This document shows positions 41,904 to 51,047 of a stretch of DNA of 64,000 bases, one piece after another. A program made the position numbers and the translations under genes. The DNA is from Bog-473 sp963741995 (GTDB lineage: Bacteria; Actinomycetota; Acidimicrobiia; Acidimicrobiales; RAAP-2): assembly GCA_963741995.1 (NCBI GenBank), contig CAVUKI010000003.1, positions 248,001 through 312,000 on the forward strand. The letters are read 5' to 3'. Under the pieces are notes generated by a model. That model was not told the DNA's origin and ran no database searches. It saw only the letters and a program-made list of their open reading frames with translations. The first letter of the stretch is position 1. Every line of letters starts with the position of its first letter.

Positions 41904-42415
41904 AGGGCAAGTGGGCCGCAGGTATTCCGCCGCGCAACTTCACCTGGGTGATCACCGATCACCTGGCTGTCAGTGAGCGGCCGGGCGGGTTCTCCGTCAA
42001 CCACCGCCGGGTGCGCCGCCAGGAGGAGATCATCTGGTTGCGCGTCCAGGGGTTCGGCCGGGTCGTCTCGCTCCTGCCGTCCCCCCACAACCTGGCGGCG
42101 TACGACGAGGAGGGTCTGGCCTGGGCCCACTACCCACTCGAGCGCACGGGGGACCCACGGCCCGTGCTGGGCCCGTGCTACCGGGACATCGACGATTCCC
42201 TGGCGGCCGGGCTGCGCATCCTGGTCCACCAGGACGAGCTCGGCGACCGCGTCATGGGCGTGCTGGCCGGGTACCTGGTCTGGTCGGAGCGGATCGGCAA
42301 CCAACCGCAGGCGGTGGCGCTGGTGGAGCAGGTCGTGGGGCACGCCATGGGCGAGCCCGGCCGCGAGCTGCTGTCCGAGCTGGAGGGCATGCCGTCGCGC
42401 GGTCGACTGCAGTGA
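41900..42415 (+). CDS. Degenerate dual-specificity-phosphatase-like protein in the folate operon
   Basis: 171 residues from ATG 41900, overlapping the folP stop. The layout resembles small tyrosine/dual-specificity phosphatases: 'RNFTWVITDHLAVSERPGG', 'GFGRVVSLLPSPHNLAAYDE', 'WAHYPLE' and then the P-loop position 'ILVHQDELGDRVMGVLAGYL'. There HCx5R is replaced by HQDELGDR, so the catalytic Cys is missing. It may be a catalytically dead binder or have another activity. One could think of dihydroneopterin triphosphate dephosphorylation, the missing step between FolE and FolB, but the missing Cys argues against the usual chemistry. Fold assignment is by eye. Confidence 0.6.
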   Translation: MKGKWAAGIPPRNFTWVITDHLAVSERPGGFSVNHRRVRRQEEIIWLRVQGFGRVVSLLPSPHNLAAYDEEGLAWAHYPLERTGDPRPVLGPCYRDIDDSLAAGLRILVHQDELGDRVMGVLAGYLVWSERIGNQPQAVALVEQVVGHAMGEPGRELLSELEGMPSRGRLQ

Positions 42416-42774
42416 GCGACCGGATCGAGATCCGTGACCTCCGGGTGACGGGGACCCACGGCGTCCTGCCCGAGGAGCGCGACCGGGCCCAGCCGTTCTC
42501 GGTGGACATCGTGGCCTGGGTCGACATGGAGGCGGCGCAGCAGAGCGACGACCTGGCGGACACAGTGGACTACGGCGCGCTGGCCCGGACCGCGGCCGAT
42601 GTGGTGGGAGGCCGCTCCTATCGGCTGCTCGAGGCCCTCGGTGGGCGCCTGGCCAGCGCGCTGCTGATCGTCGACCCGCGCCTCGAGGCGGTCGAGGTGA
42701 CGGTGCGCAAGCTCCGGCCACCGCTGGCCCTCGACGTGGCATCGACCGGGGTCAGGGTGCGGCGCGCCCGCTGA
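42412..42774 (+). CDS. folB: Dihydroneopterin aldolase
   Basis: 120 residues from GTG 42412, overlapping the previous stop (GTGA). 'IEIRDLRVTGTHGVLPEERD' carries the family G-x-H-G-V-x-x-E-E motif, with 'DTVDYGALA' and 'VTVRKLRPPLALDVAS' after it. Produces 6-hydroxymethyl-dihydropterin for FolK. Its stop overlaps the folK start (TGATG). Confidence 0.93.
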   Translation: MSDRIEIRDLRVTGTHGVLPEERDRAQPFSVDIVAWVDMEAAQQSDDLADTVDYGALARTAADVVGGRSYRLLEALGGRLASALLIVDPRLEAVEVTVRKLRPPLALDVASTGVRVRRAR

Positions 42775-43256
42775 TGGCGGCGTCGGCACCGCCCCCGTGG
42801 CGTGCCTTCATCGGGCTGGGATCCAACCTGGGGGACCGGCGGACGTTCCTGCGCCGGGCGGTGGAAGGGCTCCAGGGGCCGGGCGACGTCGTCGGCGTCT
42901 CACCGCTCTACGAGAGCGAGCCCGTGGGTGGTCCCGACGGGCAGGGCCCCTATCTCAACCTGGTGGTGGAGCTGTCGACGTTCGACACGCCCCGAGCGCT
43001 GCTCGAGCGCTGCCGCGCCCTGGAGACGGCGGCCGGGCGGGTGCGCACCATCCGCTGGGGCCCGCGGACCCTCGACGCCGATATCCTCTGGGTCGAGGGG
43101 TGGCAGCTGGCCGAGGAAGACCTGACCGTCCCCCACCCCCGTCTGTGGGAGCGGCGCTTCGTGGTGCGGCCGCTGGCGGACCTGGCGCCCGACCTCGTGA
43201 CATCAGACCAGCTCAGAGCCGCTGGTGGGATGGTCTCCCCTGTGGGTAGTCTGTAG
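42774..43256 (+). CDS. folK: Hydroxymethyl-dihydropterin pyrophosphokinase
   Basis: 160 residues from ATG 42774. 'FIGLGSNLGDRRTFLRRAVE', 'SPLYESEPVGGPDGQGPYLN' and the signature 'RWGPRTLDADILW' with 'VPHPRLWERRFVV'. Adds pyrophosphate from ATP to the pterin before FolP. Lies right behind folB. Confidence 0.95.
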   Translation: MAASAPPPWRAFIGLGSNLGDRRTFLRRAVEGLQGPGDVVGVSPLYESEPVGGPDGQGPYLNLVVELSTFDTPRALLERCRALETAAGRVRTIRWGPRTLDADILWVEGWQLAEEDLTVPHPRLWERRFVVRPLADLAPDLVTSDQLRAAGGMVSPVGSL

Positions 43257-43325
43257 CCGTCGTTATCTTCGATCGTCTGTAGGCGAACGGCACCCGCGAG
43301 GGGCTGGAACGCCGAAGGAGGTCAG

Positions 43326-44078
43326 ATGCACTCCATCCGGATCATCGGTCCCGGTCGGGCCGGCACCTCCTTGGCCGCTGCATTGTCGGCGCGCGGCTGG
43401 GAGTTCGCCGGTTTCCTCGGGCGCCACGACGAGTTGGCGCGCGCCGCGGGCGGCGTCGACCTGTTGGTCATCGCCACCCCCGACGATGCCGTGGCCGAGG
43501 TCGCGGCCAGGGTCGTGCCCTCGCCCGGCACCACGGTGGCCCACCTGTCGGGGTCGCTCGGGCTCGACGCCCTGGCGCCGCACACGCTCCGGGCCGCCGT
43601 GCACCCGCTGGTGCCACTGCCCAACGGCGAGGTCGGCGCCGCCCGGCTCGGCTCGGGCGTCACCTTCGCCGTGGCGGGGGCGCCGCTGGCCCGGGAGGTG
43701 GTGATCAGCCTCGGCGGCCGCATGGTCGAGGTCGCCGACGGTGACCGGGCGGCCTATCACGCCGCCGCCTGCATCGCGGCCAACCACGTGGTGGCGCTCC
43801 TGGGACAGGTCGAGCGGGTCGCCGCGTCGGTCGGGCTGGACCTCGAGTCCTTCCTCCCGCTGACCCGGGCCGCCGTGGACGACGTGGCGGCACTGGGGGC
43901 CGGCCCTGCCCTCACCGGCCCTGCCCGCCGCGGGGACTGGGCCACGCTGAGCCGCCACCTCGATGCCCTGCCCGAGTCCGAGCGCCCCGGCTACCAGGCC
44001 GGCGCGGCCCTGGCCACCCGGCTGGCTCACCACGACGCCACGGCCACCGCTGCGCCGGCCGAACCGGCAGCGGTGTAG
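43326..44078 (+). CDS. Rossmann-like DUF2520 oxidoreductase family protein
   Basis: 250 residues, ATG after 'gaaggagg'. N-terminal NAD(P)-type fold 'IRIIGPGRAGTSLAAALSAR' and 'DLLVIATPDDAVAEVAARV', then a DUF2520 C-terminal helical domain with 'YHAAACIAANHVVALLGQVE'. The homologue Rv3603c sits directly before panC in M. tuberculosis, as here. The family resembles ketopantoate and pyrroline reductases. A role in pantothenate synthesis is possible but unproven. Confidence 0.85.
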   Translation: MHSIRIIGPGRAGTSLAAALSARGWEFAGFLGRHDELARAAGGVDLLVIATPDDAVAEVAARVVPSPGTTVAHLSGSLGLDALAPHTLRAAVHPLVPLPNGEVGAARLGSGVTFAVAGAPLAREVVISLGGRMVEVADGDRAAYHAAACIAANHVVALLGQVERVAASVGLDLESFLPLTRAAVDDVAALGAGPALTGPARRGDWATLSRHLDALPESERPGYQAGAALATRLAHHDATATAAPAEPAAV

Positions 44079-44088
44079 GGGCGGCACG

Positions 44089-45021
44089 GTGGAGGTCGTG
44101 ACGTCCGTCGCCGCCTGTCGCGCCGTCCTGGACCGGGCGCGAGCCGCCGGCGGGGTGGTCGGGCTGGTGCCCACCATGGGCGCGCTGCATTGTGGGCACA
44201 CGTCGCTCATGAACCGGGCCCGCGCCGAATGCGACGTGGTGGCCGTCAGCATCTTCGTGAACCCGCTCCAGTTCGGTGACCCCGAGGACATTGCGCGCTA
44301 CCCGCGGACCCTCGAACGCGACCTGGTGGTGTGCGAGGCGTCGGGTGCCGACGTCGTCTTCGTCCCGAGCGTGGACGAGATGTACCCGTCGTGGCCCGCC
44401 CCCCCGTCGACGACGGTCTCGGTGCGCGGCGTCAGCGACGCCTGGGAAGGCGAGTCCCGGCCCGGACACTTCGACGGCGTGGCCACGGTGGTGGCGAAGC
44501 TGTTCACCATGGCGGGACCCTGCCGGGCCTATTTCGGCCTGAAGGACTTCCAGCAGCTGGCCGTCGTGCGGCGCATGGCGCGCGAGCTGTCGCTGCCGGT
44601 CGATGTGGTCGGCTGCCCCATCGTGCGCGAGGACGACGGCCTGGCCCTGTCCAGCCGCAATGTCCGGCTCTCGCCGGCCGAGCGTCAGGCCGCGCTCGTG
44701 CTGTCGCGTGCGCTGGCCGCCGGCCATGCCGCGCTGGCCGGTGGCGAGCGCTCAGGCGCCGCCGTGACCCGGGCCATGCGCGCCGTCGTTGTCGCCGAGC
44801 CGCTGGTCGCGCTCGACTATGCCGTGCTGGTCGATGCCGACACGCTCCAAGAGGTCGCCACGGTCGTCGACGGCGACCGTGGGTCGCTCCGACTGCTGAT
44901 CGCCGCCCAAGTGGGCCCCGTCCGGCTGATCGACAACAGCGACACGCTCGCGGGAGCACACGATGTCCGCACCGCACCCGGCGCCGCCGAGCAGGTGCGC
45001 CAACTCGAAAGGATCGGGTGA
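44089..45021 (+). CDS. panC: Pantothenate synthetase
   Basis: 310 residues from GTG 44089. 'GLVPTMGALHCGHTSLMNRA' holds the HxGH motif, 'SIFVNPLQFG', 'KDFQQLAVVRRM' and 'DGLALSSRNVRLSP' follow. Condenses pantoate and beta-alanine with ATP. PanD, which makes beta-alanine, follows 4 nt later. Confidence 0.95.
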   Translation: MEVVTSVAACRAVLDRARAAGGVVGLVPTMGALHCGHTSLMNRARAECDVVAVSIFVNPLQFGDPEDIARYPRTLERDLVVCEASGADVVFVPSVDEMYPSWPAPPSTTVSVRGVSDAWEGESRPGHFDGVATVVAKLFTMAGPCRAYFGLKDFQQLAVVRRMARELSLPVDVVGCPIVREDDGLALSSRNVRLSPAERQAALVLSRALAAGHAALAGGERSGAAVTRAMRAVVVAEPLVALDYAVLVDADTLQEVATVVDGDRGSLRLLIAAQVGPVRLIDNSDTLAGAHDVRTAPGAAEQVRQLERIG

Positions 45022-45025
45022 GCCG

Positions 45026-45418
45026 ATGCGCCGCCGCATGATGAAGTCCAAGATCCACCGCGCCACCGTCACGGGGGCCAACCTGCACTACGTCGGCTCG
45101 GTGTCCATCGACACCGAACTGCTGGCGCTGGCGGACATCCTCCCCTATGAGCAGGTGACCGTTCTCGATATCGAAAACGGCGCACGCTTCGAGACCTACG
45201 CCATCGAGGGAGAGCGCGGCCAGATCTGCCTCAACGGGGCGGCGGCGCGTCTGGTGGCGCCCGGCGACAAGGTCATCATCATCACCTACGCCGACTACGA
45301 GCGGGCCGAGCTCGAGGGTCACGCGCCCCGCGTCGTGCACGTTGACGGGCGCAACCGGGTGATGGACGAGGCGTCCGCCCGCCTCGATGCCGAGCTCGCG
45401 CTGACCGAACCGGCGTGA
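45026..45418 (+). CDS. panD: Aspartate 1-decarboxylase proenzyme
   Basis: 130 residues from ATG 45026. Self-cleavage site Gly-Ser in 'LHYVGSVSIDTELL' makes the pyruvoyl cofactor. 'YEQVTVLDIENGARFETYAI' and 'LNGAAARLVAPGDKVIIITY' complete the fold. Makes beta-alanine from aspartate for PanC. Stop overlaps the nadB start. Confidence 0.95.
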   Translation: MRRRMMKSKIHRATVTGANLHYVGSVSIDTELLALADILPYEQVTVLDIENGARFETYAIEGERGQICLNGAAARLVAPGDKVIIITYADYERAELEGHAPRVVHVDGRNRVMDEASARLDAELALTEPA

Positions 45419-47067
45419 CCACCGGGGCCCGGCCCGGACCCTTCGACGTCCTGGTCCTGGGAAGTGGCGTCGCCGGCTTGTCGGCCGCGGTGCGGCTGGC
45501 CGGCCCGGGAGGGCCCTCGCCGTCGCTCGCCCTCGGCGTGCTGACCAAGGGCGCGCTGTCCCAGTCGGCGACGCGCTGGGCCCAGGGCGGCGTCGCCGCG
45601 GTGCTCGGCGCCGACGAGGACTCGACCGACCTGCACCTCGCCGACACGCTGGCGGCCGGGGCCGGGCTGTGCGACGAGGAGGCGGTGCGCATCCTCGTCG
45701 ACGAGGGCCCGGGCCGCGTGCACGAGTTGATCGCCCTGGGGGTCGAGTTCGACCGCGAGGCCACCGGCTTGCTGGCGCTGGCCCGCGAAGGAGGCCACTC
45801 CCGGCCCCGCGTGGTGCACGCCGGCGGTGCCGCCACCGGCGCCGAGGTGGAGCGCGCGCTCGTCGATGCCACCTATCGCTCGGCCAGCGCCGTGCTCGAG
45901 GGTTGGTTCGCCCTCGATCTCCTGGTCGAAGGTGGCCGTTGCACCGGCGTGCTGGCCTTGCCCCCCGGCGGCGGCGCCCGGCCGATCGCGGTACGGGCCG
46001 ACCACGTCGTGCTGGCCACCGGCGGTGCCGGGCAGCTCTTCTCGGTCACCACCAACCCGGCCGAGTCCACCGGCGACGGCGTGGCCATGGCACTGCGCGC
46101 CGGCGTCCCGACGGCCGACGTGGAGTTCGTGCAGTTCCACCCCACCGCGCTGCACCACCCGGCCATGCCCCGCCCCCTGCTCTCCGAGGCGCTGCGCGGT
46201 CACGGCGCGCTCCTGCGCGACCGGGACGGCGAGCGCTTCGTCGACGAGCTGGCGCCTCGCGACGTGGTGAGCCGGGCCATGGCCGCCCGCATGACCGAGC
46301 AGGGCGTCGATCACCTGTGGCTGGACGCCACGGGGCTCGAGCGCTTCTCGTCGCGCTTTCCCACCATTGCGGCATCGCTCTCGTCCATCGGCCTCGATCC
46401 CCAGCGCGACTGGTTGCCGATCGCGCCGGCGGCACACCACCTGTCGGGCGGTGTGGTGACCGACCTGTGGGGCGCCACCGCGCTGCCCGGGCTCTGGGCG
46501 GTGGGCGAGGTGGCGTGCACCGGAGTGCACGGGGCCAATCGGCTGGCCTCCAATTCGCTGCTCGAGGGCATGGTGTTCGGTGCCCGTCTGGCCGAGCGCA
46601 TCCCGTCGGGCGCGCGCAGCCCGGAGCCGAGCGGCGCGCTGCGCGCCGTGCTGGGCGACGAGCCGATTGACGGCATCGGGTGCACTTTTGTGGAGCAGCC
46701 CGCCACGCCGGAGCCGCCGGACTCCGACCGGTGGCCGGGCGTTGACGTGACGAAGTTGCGCGACACCGTGCAGCGGGCCATGACGCGCGGTGCCGGCGTC
46801 GTGCGCAGCGCCGAGTCGCTGGCCGGGGCCCGCGCCGTGGTGGAGGAGGCGAGCGCCGTGCTCGGGGACGCCTCCGCCTCCGTGGCCGCCGGAGAGCTGG
46901 TGAACCTGCTCCGCCTGGCGGACGCGCTGCTGACGTCCGCGCTGGCCCGGACCGAGAGCAGGGGCGCCCACGCGCGCAGCGAGTACCCCGACGTCGTGGC
47001 GTCGTGGCGGCGGCGCCTGGTGCACCGCGGCGACGTCGGGCGCGACCGGGGGCGACACGGTGGGTGA
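45415..47067 (+). CDS. nadB: L-aspartate oxidase
   Basis: 550 residues from GTG 45415. FAD-binding 'VLVLGSGVAGLSAAVRLAG', 'SQSATRWAQGGVAAVLG', 'EGGHSRPRVVHAGGAATG', 'VEFVQFHPTALHHP' and 'HHLSGGVVTDLWG' define the succinate dehydrogenase-like flavoprotein. Oxidises aspartate to iminoaspartate for quinolinate synthesis. NadA, its usual partner, is not in the window. Confidence 0.93.
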   Translation: MTTGARPGPFDVLVLGSGVAGLSAAVRLAGPGGPSPSLALGVLTKGALSQSATRWAQGGVAAVLGADEDSTDLHLADTLAAGAGLCDEEAVRILVDEGPGRVHELIALGVEFDREATGLLALAREGGHSRPRVVHAGGAATGAEVERALVDATYRSASAVLEGWFALDLLVEGGRCTGVLALPPGGGARPIAVRADHVVLATGGAGQLFSVTTNPAESTGDGVAMALRAGVPTADVEFVQFHPTALHHPAMPRPLLSEALRGHGALLRDRDGERFVDELAPRDVVSRAMAARMTEQGVDHLWLDATGLERFSSRFPTIAASLSSIGLDPQRDWLPIAPAAHHLSGGVVTDLWGATALPGLWAVGEVACTGVHGANRLASNSLLEGMVFGARLAERIPSGARSPEPSGALRAVLGDEPIDGIGCTFVEQPATPEPPDSDRWPGVDVTKLRDTVQRAMTRGAGVVRSAESLAGARAVVEEASAVLGDASASVAAGELVNLLRLADALLTSALARTESRGAHARSEYPDVVASWRRRLVHRGDVGRDRGRHGG

Positions 47068-47962
47068 GCACGATGCGGACGCGTACGCACAGGCCGTGCG
47101 CGATGCCGTCGACCGCGCCCTCGCCGAAGATCTGGGCCCCGAGGGGGACCTCACGTCGGCGCTGGTGCCCGACGACGTGCGGGCCCAATTCGCGCTGCGC
47201 GCCCGGCGGCCCGGGGTGCTGGCGGGCTGTGCCTGCGCCACCGAGACGTTCCGGCGCCTCGACCCCGAGATCGACCTGCGGTGGCGTGCAGCCGACGGGG
47301 ACGAGGTGGCGGCCGGCGACACCCTGCTGGAGCTGGCCGGTCCTCTGCGACCGATCCTCACCGCGGAGCGCACCGCGCTGAACTTCCTCGGGCGCCTGTC
47401 CGGTGTGGCCACCCTGACCGCGCAGTTCGTCGCAGCGGCGCACGAGAGCAACCCGTCGGTCGCCGTCCTCGACACCCGCAAGACGACGCCGGGCCTGCGC
47501 GTGCTCGAGAAGGCGGCCGTGCGGGCCGGCGGTGGCACCAACCATCGCGCCGGGCTGTCCGACGCCATCCTGGTCAAGGACAACCATTTGGCCGGGACGA
47601 GCATCGCCGACGCGGTGCACCGGGCCCGCGCCTTGTGGCCGGGGCGCATGGTCGAGATCGAGTGCGACGCCCTCGAGCACGTGGCGCAGGCCGCCCGGGC
47701 GGGCGCGGACGCCGTACTGCTCGACAACATGGATCCGGGCACGGTCGTCGAGGCGATCGCGGTTGCGCACCTGGACGCGCCCGGGGCCATCCTGACCGAA
47801 GTGTCCGGGAACGTGACGCTGGCCACCATCGGCGCCTACGCCGCCGCCGGACCGGACCGGATTTCGGTCGGCGCGCTGACCCACTCGGCCCCGGTGCTCG
47901 ATCTCGGCCTCGACCTGCTCTGGACCACGGCCGGGGCCGACCTGCAGACCGGAGGGCGTTGA
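47060..47962 (+). CDS. nadC: Nicotinate-nucleotide pyrophosphorylase (carboxylating)
   Basis: 300 residues from GTG 47060, overlapping nadB by 8 nt. 'EDLGPEGDLTSALVP', 'ERTALNFLGRLSGVATLT', 'LDTRKTTPGLRVLEKAAVRA', 'DAILVKDNHLAG' and 'LDNMDP' are the quinolinate PRTase motifs. Produces nicotinate mononucleotide for NAD. Confidence 0.95.
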   Translation: MGEHDADAYAQAVRDAVDRALAEDLGPEGDLTSALVPDDVRAQFALRARRPGVLAGCACATETFRRLDPEIDLRWRAADGDEVAAGDTLLELAGPLRPILTAERTALNFLGRLSGVATLTAQFVAAAHESNPSVAVLDTRKTTPGLRVLEKAAVRAGGGTNHRAGLSDAILVKDNHLAGTSIADAVHRARALWPGRMVEIECDALEHVAQAARAGADAVLLDNMDPGTVVEAIAVAHLDAPGAILTEVSGNVTLATIGAYAAAGPDRISVGALTHSAPVLDLGLDLLWTTAGADLQTGGR

Positions 47963-47965
47963 ATC

Positions 47966-48817
47966 GTGCTCCTGGTCATTGACGTCGGGAACACCGAGAC
48001 GGTGATCGGCCTCTACGCGCCGGACGCGGACGGCGCCGCCCCGGAGCCCGAGGAGAGCATCGGCGTCGGCATCGGGACCGAACACGATCCGACGGCGCCG
48101 CGCGGGCTCACCCACCACTGGCGCCTGTCCACCAGTTCCAGCCGCACGCCAGACGAGCACGCGGTCCTCCTTACCCAGCTGCTGGACCTGGAGGGCCTCG
48201 ACATCTCCACGTCGGTCTCGGGTATCGCCGTCTGCTCCTCGGTGCCCCACGTCACGACGGAGCTGCGTCAAATGGCGTCCCGCTGGTTCTCCGACCTGCC
48301 CAGCGTCGTGCTCGGCCCCGGGACCAAGAGCGGGATGCCCATCCTGTACGACAACCCGAAGGAGGTCGGCGCCGACCGCATCGCTGATGCCGTCGGGGCC
48401 TACGACCTCTACGGCGGTCCGTGCGTGGTGATCGACATGGGCACCGCCACGACGGTGGAGGCCATCAGCGCCAACGGCGAGTACATGGGTGGCGCGATCA
48501 CGCCCGGGGTCGGTGTGAGCCTCGACGCGCTCTACCAGTCGGCCGCCGCCCTGCGGCGGGTGGAGCTGGTCGAGCCGCGCAGCGTCATCGGCCGCTCCAC
48601 CGTGGAGTCGATCGAGTCGGGGACGCTCTACGGCTTCTCCGGCCTGGTCGACTCGCTGGCCCGGCGGTTCATGGAGGAGCTCGGCCCGGCGACGGTGGTG
48701 GCCACCGGAGGCTTCAGTTCGCTCATCGCGCCGTATTCGGACACCATTGAACACGTGGAGCCCTGGTTGACCCTGCACGGCCTGCGCATCGTGTACGAGC
48801 GCAACGTCCCTTCATGA
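47966..48817 (+). CDS. coaX: Type III pantothenate kinase
   Basis: 283 residues from GTG 47966. 'LLVIDVGNTETVIGLY' is the ATP-binding DxGNT motif. 'NPKEVGADRIADAVGAYDLY' binds pantothenate, and 'VIDMGTATTVEAISANGEYM' with 'GGAITPGVGVSLDAL' follow. About 27 extra residues (roughly 20-46) extend the first hairpin before 'HHWRLST', unlike common CoaX, where the first strands follow directly. First step of CoA synthesis after PanC. Confidence 0.92.
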   Translation: MLLVIDVGNTETVIGLYAPDADGAAPEPEESIGVGIGTEHDPTAPRGLTHHWRLSTSSSRTPDEHAVLLTQLLDLEGLDISTSVSGIAVCSSVPHVTTELRQMASRWFSDLPSVVLGPGTKSGMPILYDNPKEVGADRIADAVGAYDLYGGPCVVIDMGTATTVEAISANGEYMGGAITPGVGVSLDALYQSAAALRRVELVEPRSVIGRSTVESIESGTLYGFSGLVDSLARRFMEELGPATVVATGGFSSLIAPYSDTIEHVEPWLTLHGLRIVYERNVPS

Positions 48818-50296
48818 GCGTGCCGTCCGCAGAGGGGCCGGCGGTCGGCGGGCCGTCGGTCGGCGGGCCGTCGGTCGGCGAGCCCGCGCCGGAGATCCCC
48901 TACCGCTTCGACCGCACGCACAGCACGGCGGACGTCGTCGAGGCCTGGTCGTCGCTCGCCCCCGGCGAGGAGTCCGGCGTCACCGTCGGGGTGGCCGGCC
49001 GCGTCATGCTGCTGCGCAATCAGGGGAAGGCGGCCTTCGGCGAGTTGCGTGACGCGTCGGGCGCGCTCCAATTGCTTCGCCCGCGCCGCGGTGACGGAGC
49101 GCTTCGACACGTTCGCGCGGTTGAATCTCGGTGACTGGATCGGCGCGACGGGCGAGGTCGTGCGGACCCGACGCGGTGAGCTGTCGGTACTGGTCAAGGA
49201 GTGGACGCTCCTGGCCCAGGCGCGGCGCAGCTTCGGCGACAAGTGGCACGGCGTCAGCGATGTCGAGACGCGCTACCGCCAGCGCGAGGTCGATCTCTGG
49301 GCCAACGAGCGCTCGCGCCAGCTGTTGCAGATGCGCAGCGACGTCGTGCGTCACATGCGCCGGCGCTTGTGGGAGCAGGGTTTCGTCGAGGTCGAGACGC
49401 CGCTGCTGCACCCCATCGCGGGGGGCGCCACGGCGCGCCCCTTCGTCACGCACCACAACACGTTCGATACCGACTTCTACCTGCGCGTCGCGCCCGAGCT
49501 CTACCTCAAGCGGCTCGTGGTCGGCGGCTTCGACAAGGTGTTCGAGATCGGCCGCAGCTTCCGCAACGAGGGCATCTCGCCGCGCCACAACCCCGAGTTC
49601 ACGACGCTCGAGCTCTACCAGGCTTACGCCGATTACAACGACACCATGGTCGTCTTCGAGGAGCTGGTGGCCGGGCTGGCGCTCGATGTGCTGGGGACCA
49701 CGAAGCTCACCTACGGGGGTCGCGACCTCGACCTGACGACGCCGTGGCGGCGCGCCACCATGAGCGAGCTCATTGCGGAGGCCACAGACTTCACCCTCGA
49801 CGTGCGCTCGCCCCGCGAGGAATTGGCCAAGGTGGCGGCCGAGGTCGGCATCGAGGTCGACGCCGGGTGGGGACCGGGCAAGATCCTTCTCGAGATCTAC
49901 GAAAAGACGACCGAGGCCGAGTTGTGGGGCCCGGTCTTCGTGACCGATTACCCCGCCGAGGTGTCCCCGTTGGCGCGGCGCCACCGCGACGGGCCCGAGC
50001 TCGTCGAGCGCTACGAGCCCGTGGTGGCGGGCCGCGAGCTGGGCAACGGGTTCACCGAGCTCATCGACCCCGACGATCAACGGGCGCGCTTCGAGGAGCA
50101 GGCGGCGAAGGCCCGGGCCGGTGACGACGAGGAGTCCGCGGTGGTGGACGAGGACTATCTCCGCGCGCTCGAGTACGGGTTGCCCCCGACATCGGGCTTC
50201 GGGCTCGGCGTGGACCGCCTGCTGATGTTGCTCGGCGACGTGGCCAACATACGCGAGGTCATCGCGTTCCCCACCCTGCGCCCCGATCGGGGCTGA
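48814..50296 (+). pseudogene. lysS: Class II lysyl-tRNA synthetase, frameshifted by one base
   Basis: From 48814 (ATGA overlap with coaX) the first frame gives an N-terminal extension and the OB fold up to 'FGELRDASGALQL'. The gene continues in the next frame from about 49075: 'FARAAVTERFDTFARLNLGD', motif 2 'EIGRSFRNEGISPRHNPEFT' and motif 3 'GFGLGVDRLLMLLGDVANIR'. One extra C at about 49075 explains the break. LysS is normally essential, so an assembly indel is the likely cause. The N-terminal 'GPSVGGPSVGEP' repeat is an oddity. Confidence 0.88.
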
Positions 50297-50306
50297 AACG
50301 CGCCAC

Positions 50307-50330
50307 ACCGGCCGATTTTCGGCCGGTTTT
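50307..50330 (+). terminator. Rho-independent terminator after lysS
   Basis: ACCGGCCGA, TTT loop, TCGGCCGGT then TTT: a perfect 9-bp stem ending the long cofactor-lysS operon. Confidence 0.75.
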
Positions 50331-50477
50331 GAGCCGGTTTTCTTTCCCTCTCCTTATGTTGCGGGTTCTTCCCTCAAACCTTGCTCACGGTTCCCTCACA
50401 TCTCGCACTCAGTGTGGGGTGTGCCGCCGGGTGGCGGCGGAGGGCGCAGAGCGCACTTGACGTCCAAGGAGGACACC

Positions 50478-50846
50478 ATGTTTCGCACGATCATCGCAGG
50501 GGCGGCAGTTGCAGGTGCCCTGACCTTCGGCGCGGCCGGCATCGCCGGTGCGTCGACCCCGACCACCGCCTCGACGGGCGCCAACCTGTCCGCTCGGTGC
50601 GCCAAGCTCCCGGCCGTGCAGGCCAAGGTCCAGAAGGTCGAGGCCAAGGTCTCGACGTGGGTGCCCAAGGCGGAAGCCCGGGAGGCCAAGGCCAAGGCAG
50701 CGGGCAAGACGAAGCGCGCCGACGCCATCGCCGAGCGGATCACCAGGGTCCAGAACCGTGAGACCACGGTGAACGCGCGGCTCGCCAAGGCCCAGACCGC
50801 CTGCAGCACCAGTGGGACGAGCGCGAGCACCAGCGCCACCAGCTGA
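50478..50846 (+). CDS. Small secreted Lys/Ala-rich helical protein (paralogue 1)
   Basis: 122 residues, ATG after 'ccaaggagg'. Signal peptide 'RTIIAGAAVAGALTFGAAGI' with an AGA cleavage site. The mature part is about 95 residues: Cys near 'SARCAKLPAVQAKVQKVEAK', a charged helical stretch 'KAEAREAKAKAAGKTKRADA' and 'IAERITRVQNRETTVNARLA', then a second Cys in 'KAQTACSTSG'. Two cysteines at the ends of a helical hairpin could form a disulfide. No family known to me. A paralogue follows at 51048. Confidence 0.8.
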   Translation: MFRTIIAGAAVAGALTFGAAGIAGASTPTTASTGANLSARCAKLPAVQAKVQKVEAKVSTWVPKAEAREAKAKAAGKTKRADAIAERITRVQNRETTVNARLAKAQTACSTSGTSASTSATS

Positions 50847-50870
50847 TTTGCAGCGGTCAGCCTGAAGTGA

Positions 50871-50904
50871 GCGGCCACCGTCGGAGCGATCCGGCGGTGG
50901 CCGC
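50871..50904 (+). terminator. Hairpin between the two secreted paralogues
   Basis: GCGGCCACCG and CGGTGGCCGC form a perfect 10-bp stem around a 14-nt loop that can pair further (CGG/CCG). No U-tract. Confidence 0.5.
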
Positions 50905-51047
50905 CTCGCAATTCCGGGCCAATTCCGGCGCGGACCGCCAGGATTTGTTCTTCCGTTCATCACGGGTTGTTCACCTCTGCCGTGCAGAATGCGTGGAGCC
51001 GCCACGGGCAGCACGTCGCACCGTGACCGTCGTCCCAGGGAGGACCC

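Noticed and set aside
45319..47829. 836-codon minus-strand frame over nadB and nadC
   Set aside because: Antisense shadow of two clear genes with intact motifs on the plus strand.
46046..48778. 910-codon minus-strand frame over nadB-nadC-coaX
   Set aside because: No domain similarity; complementary to three well-supported genes.
48838..48885. GGCGGGCCGTCGGTC repeats at the lysS start as a regulatory repeat
   Set aside because: They are in frame and encode a GPSVGGPSVGEP linker, so a coding repeat is enough to explain them.
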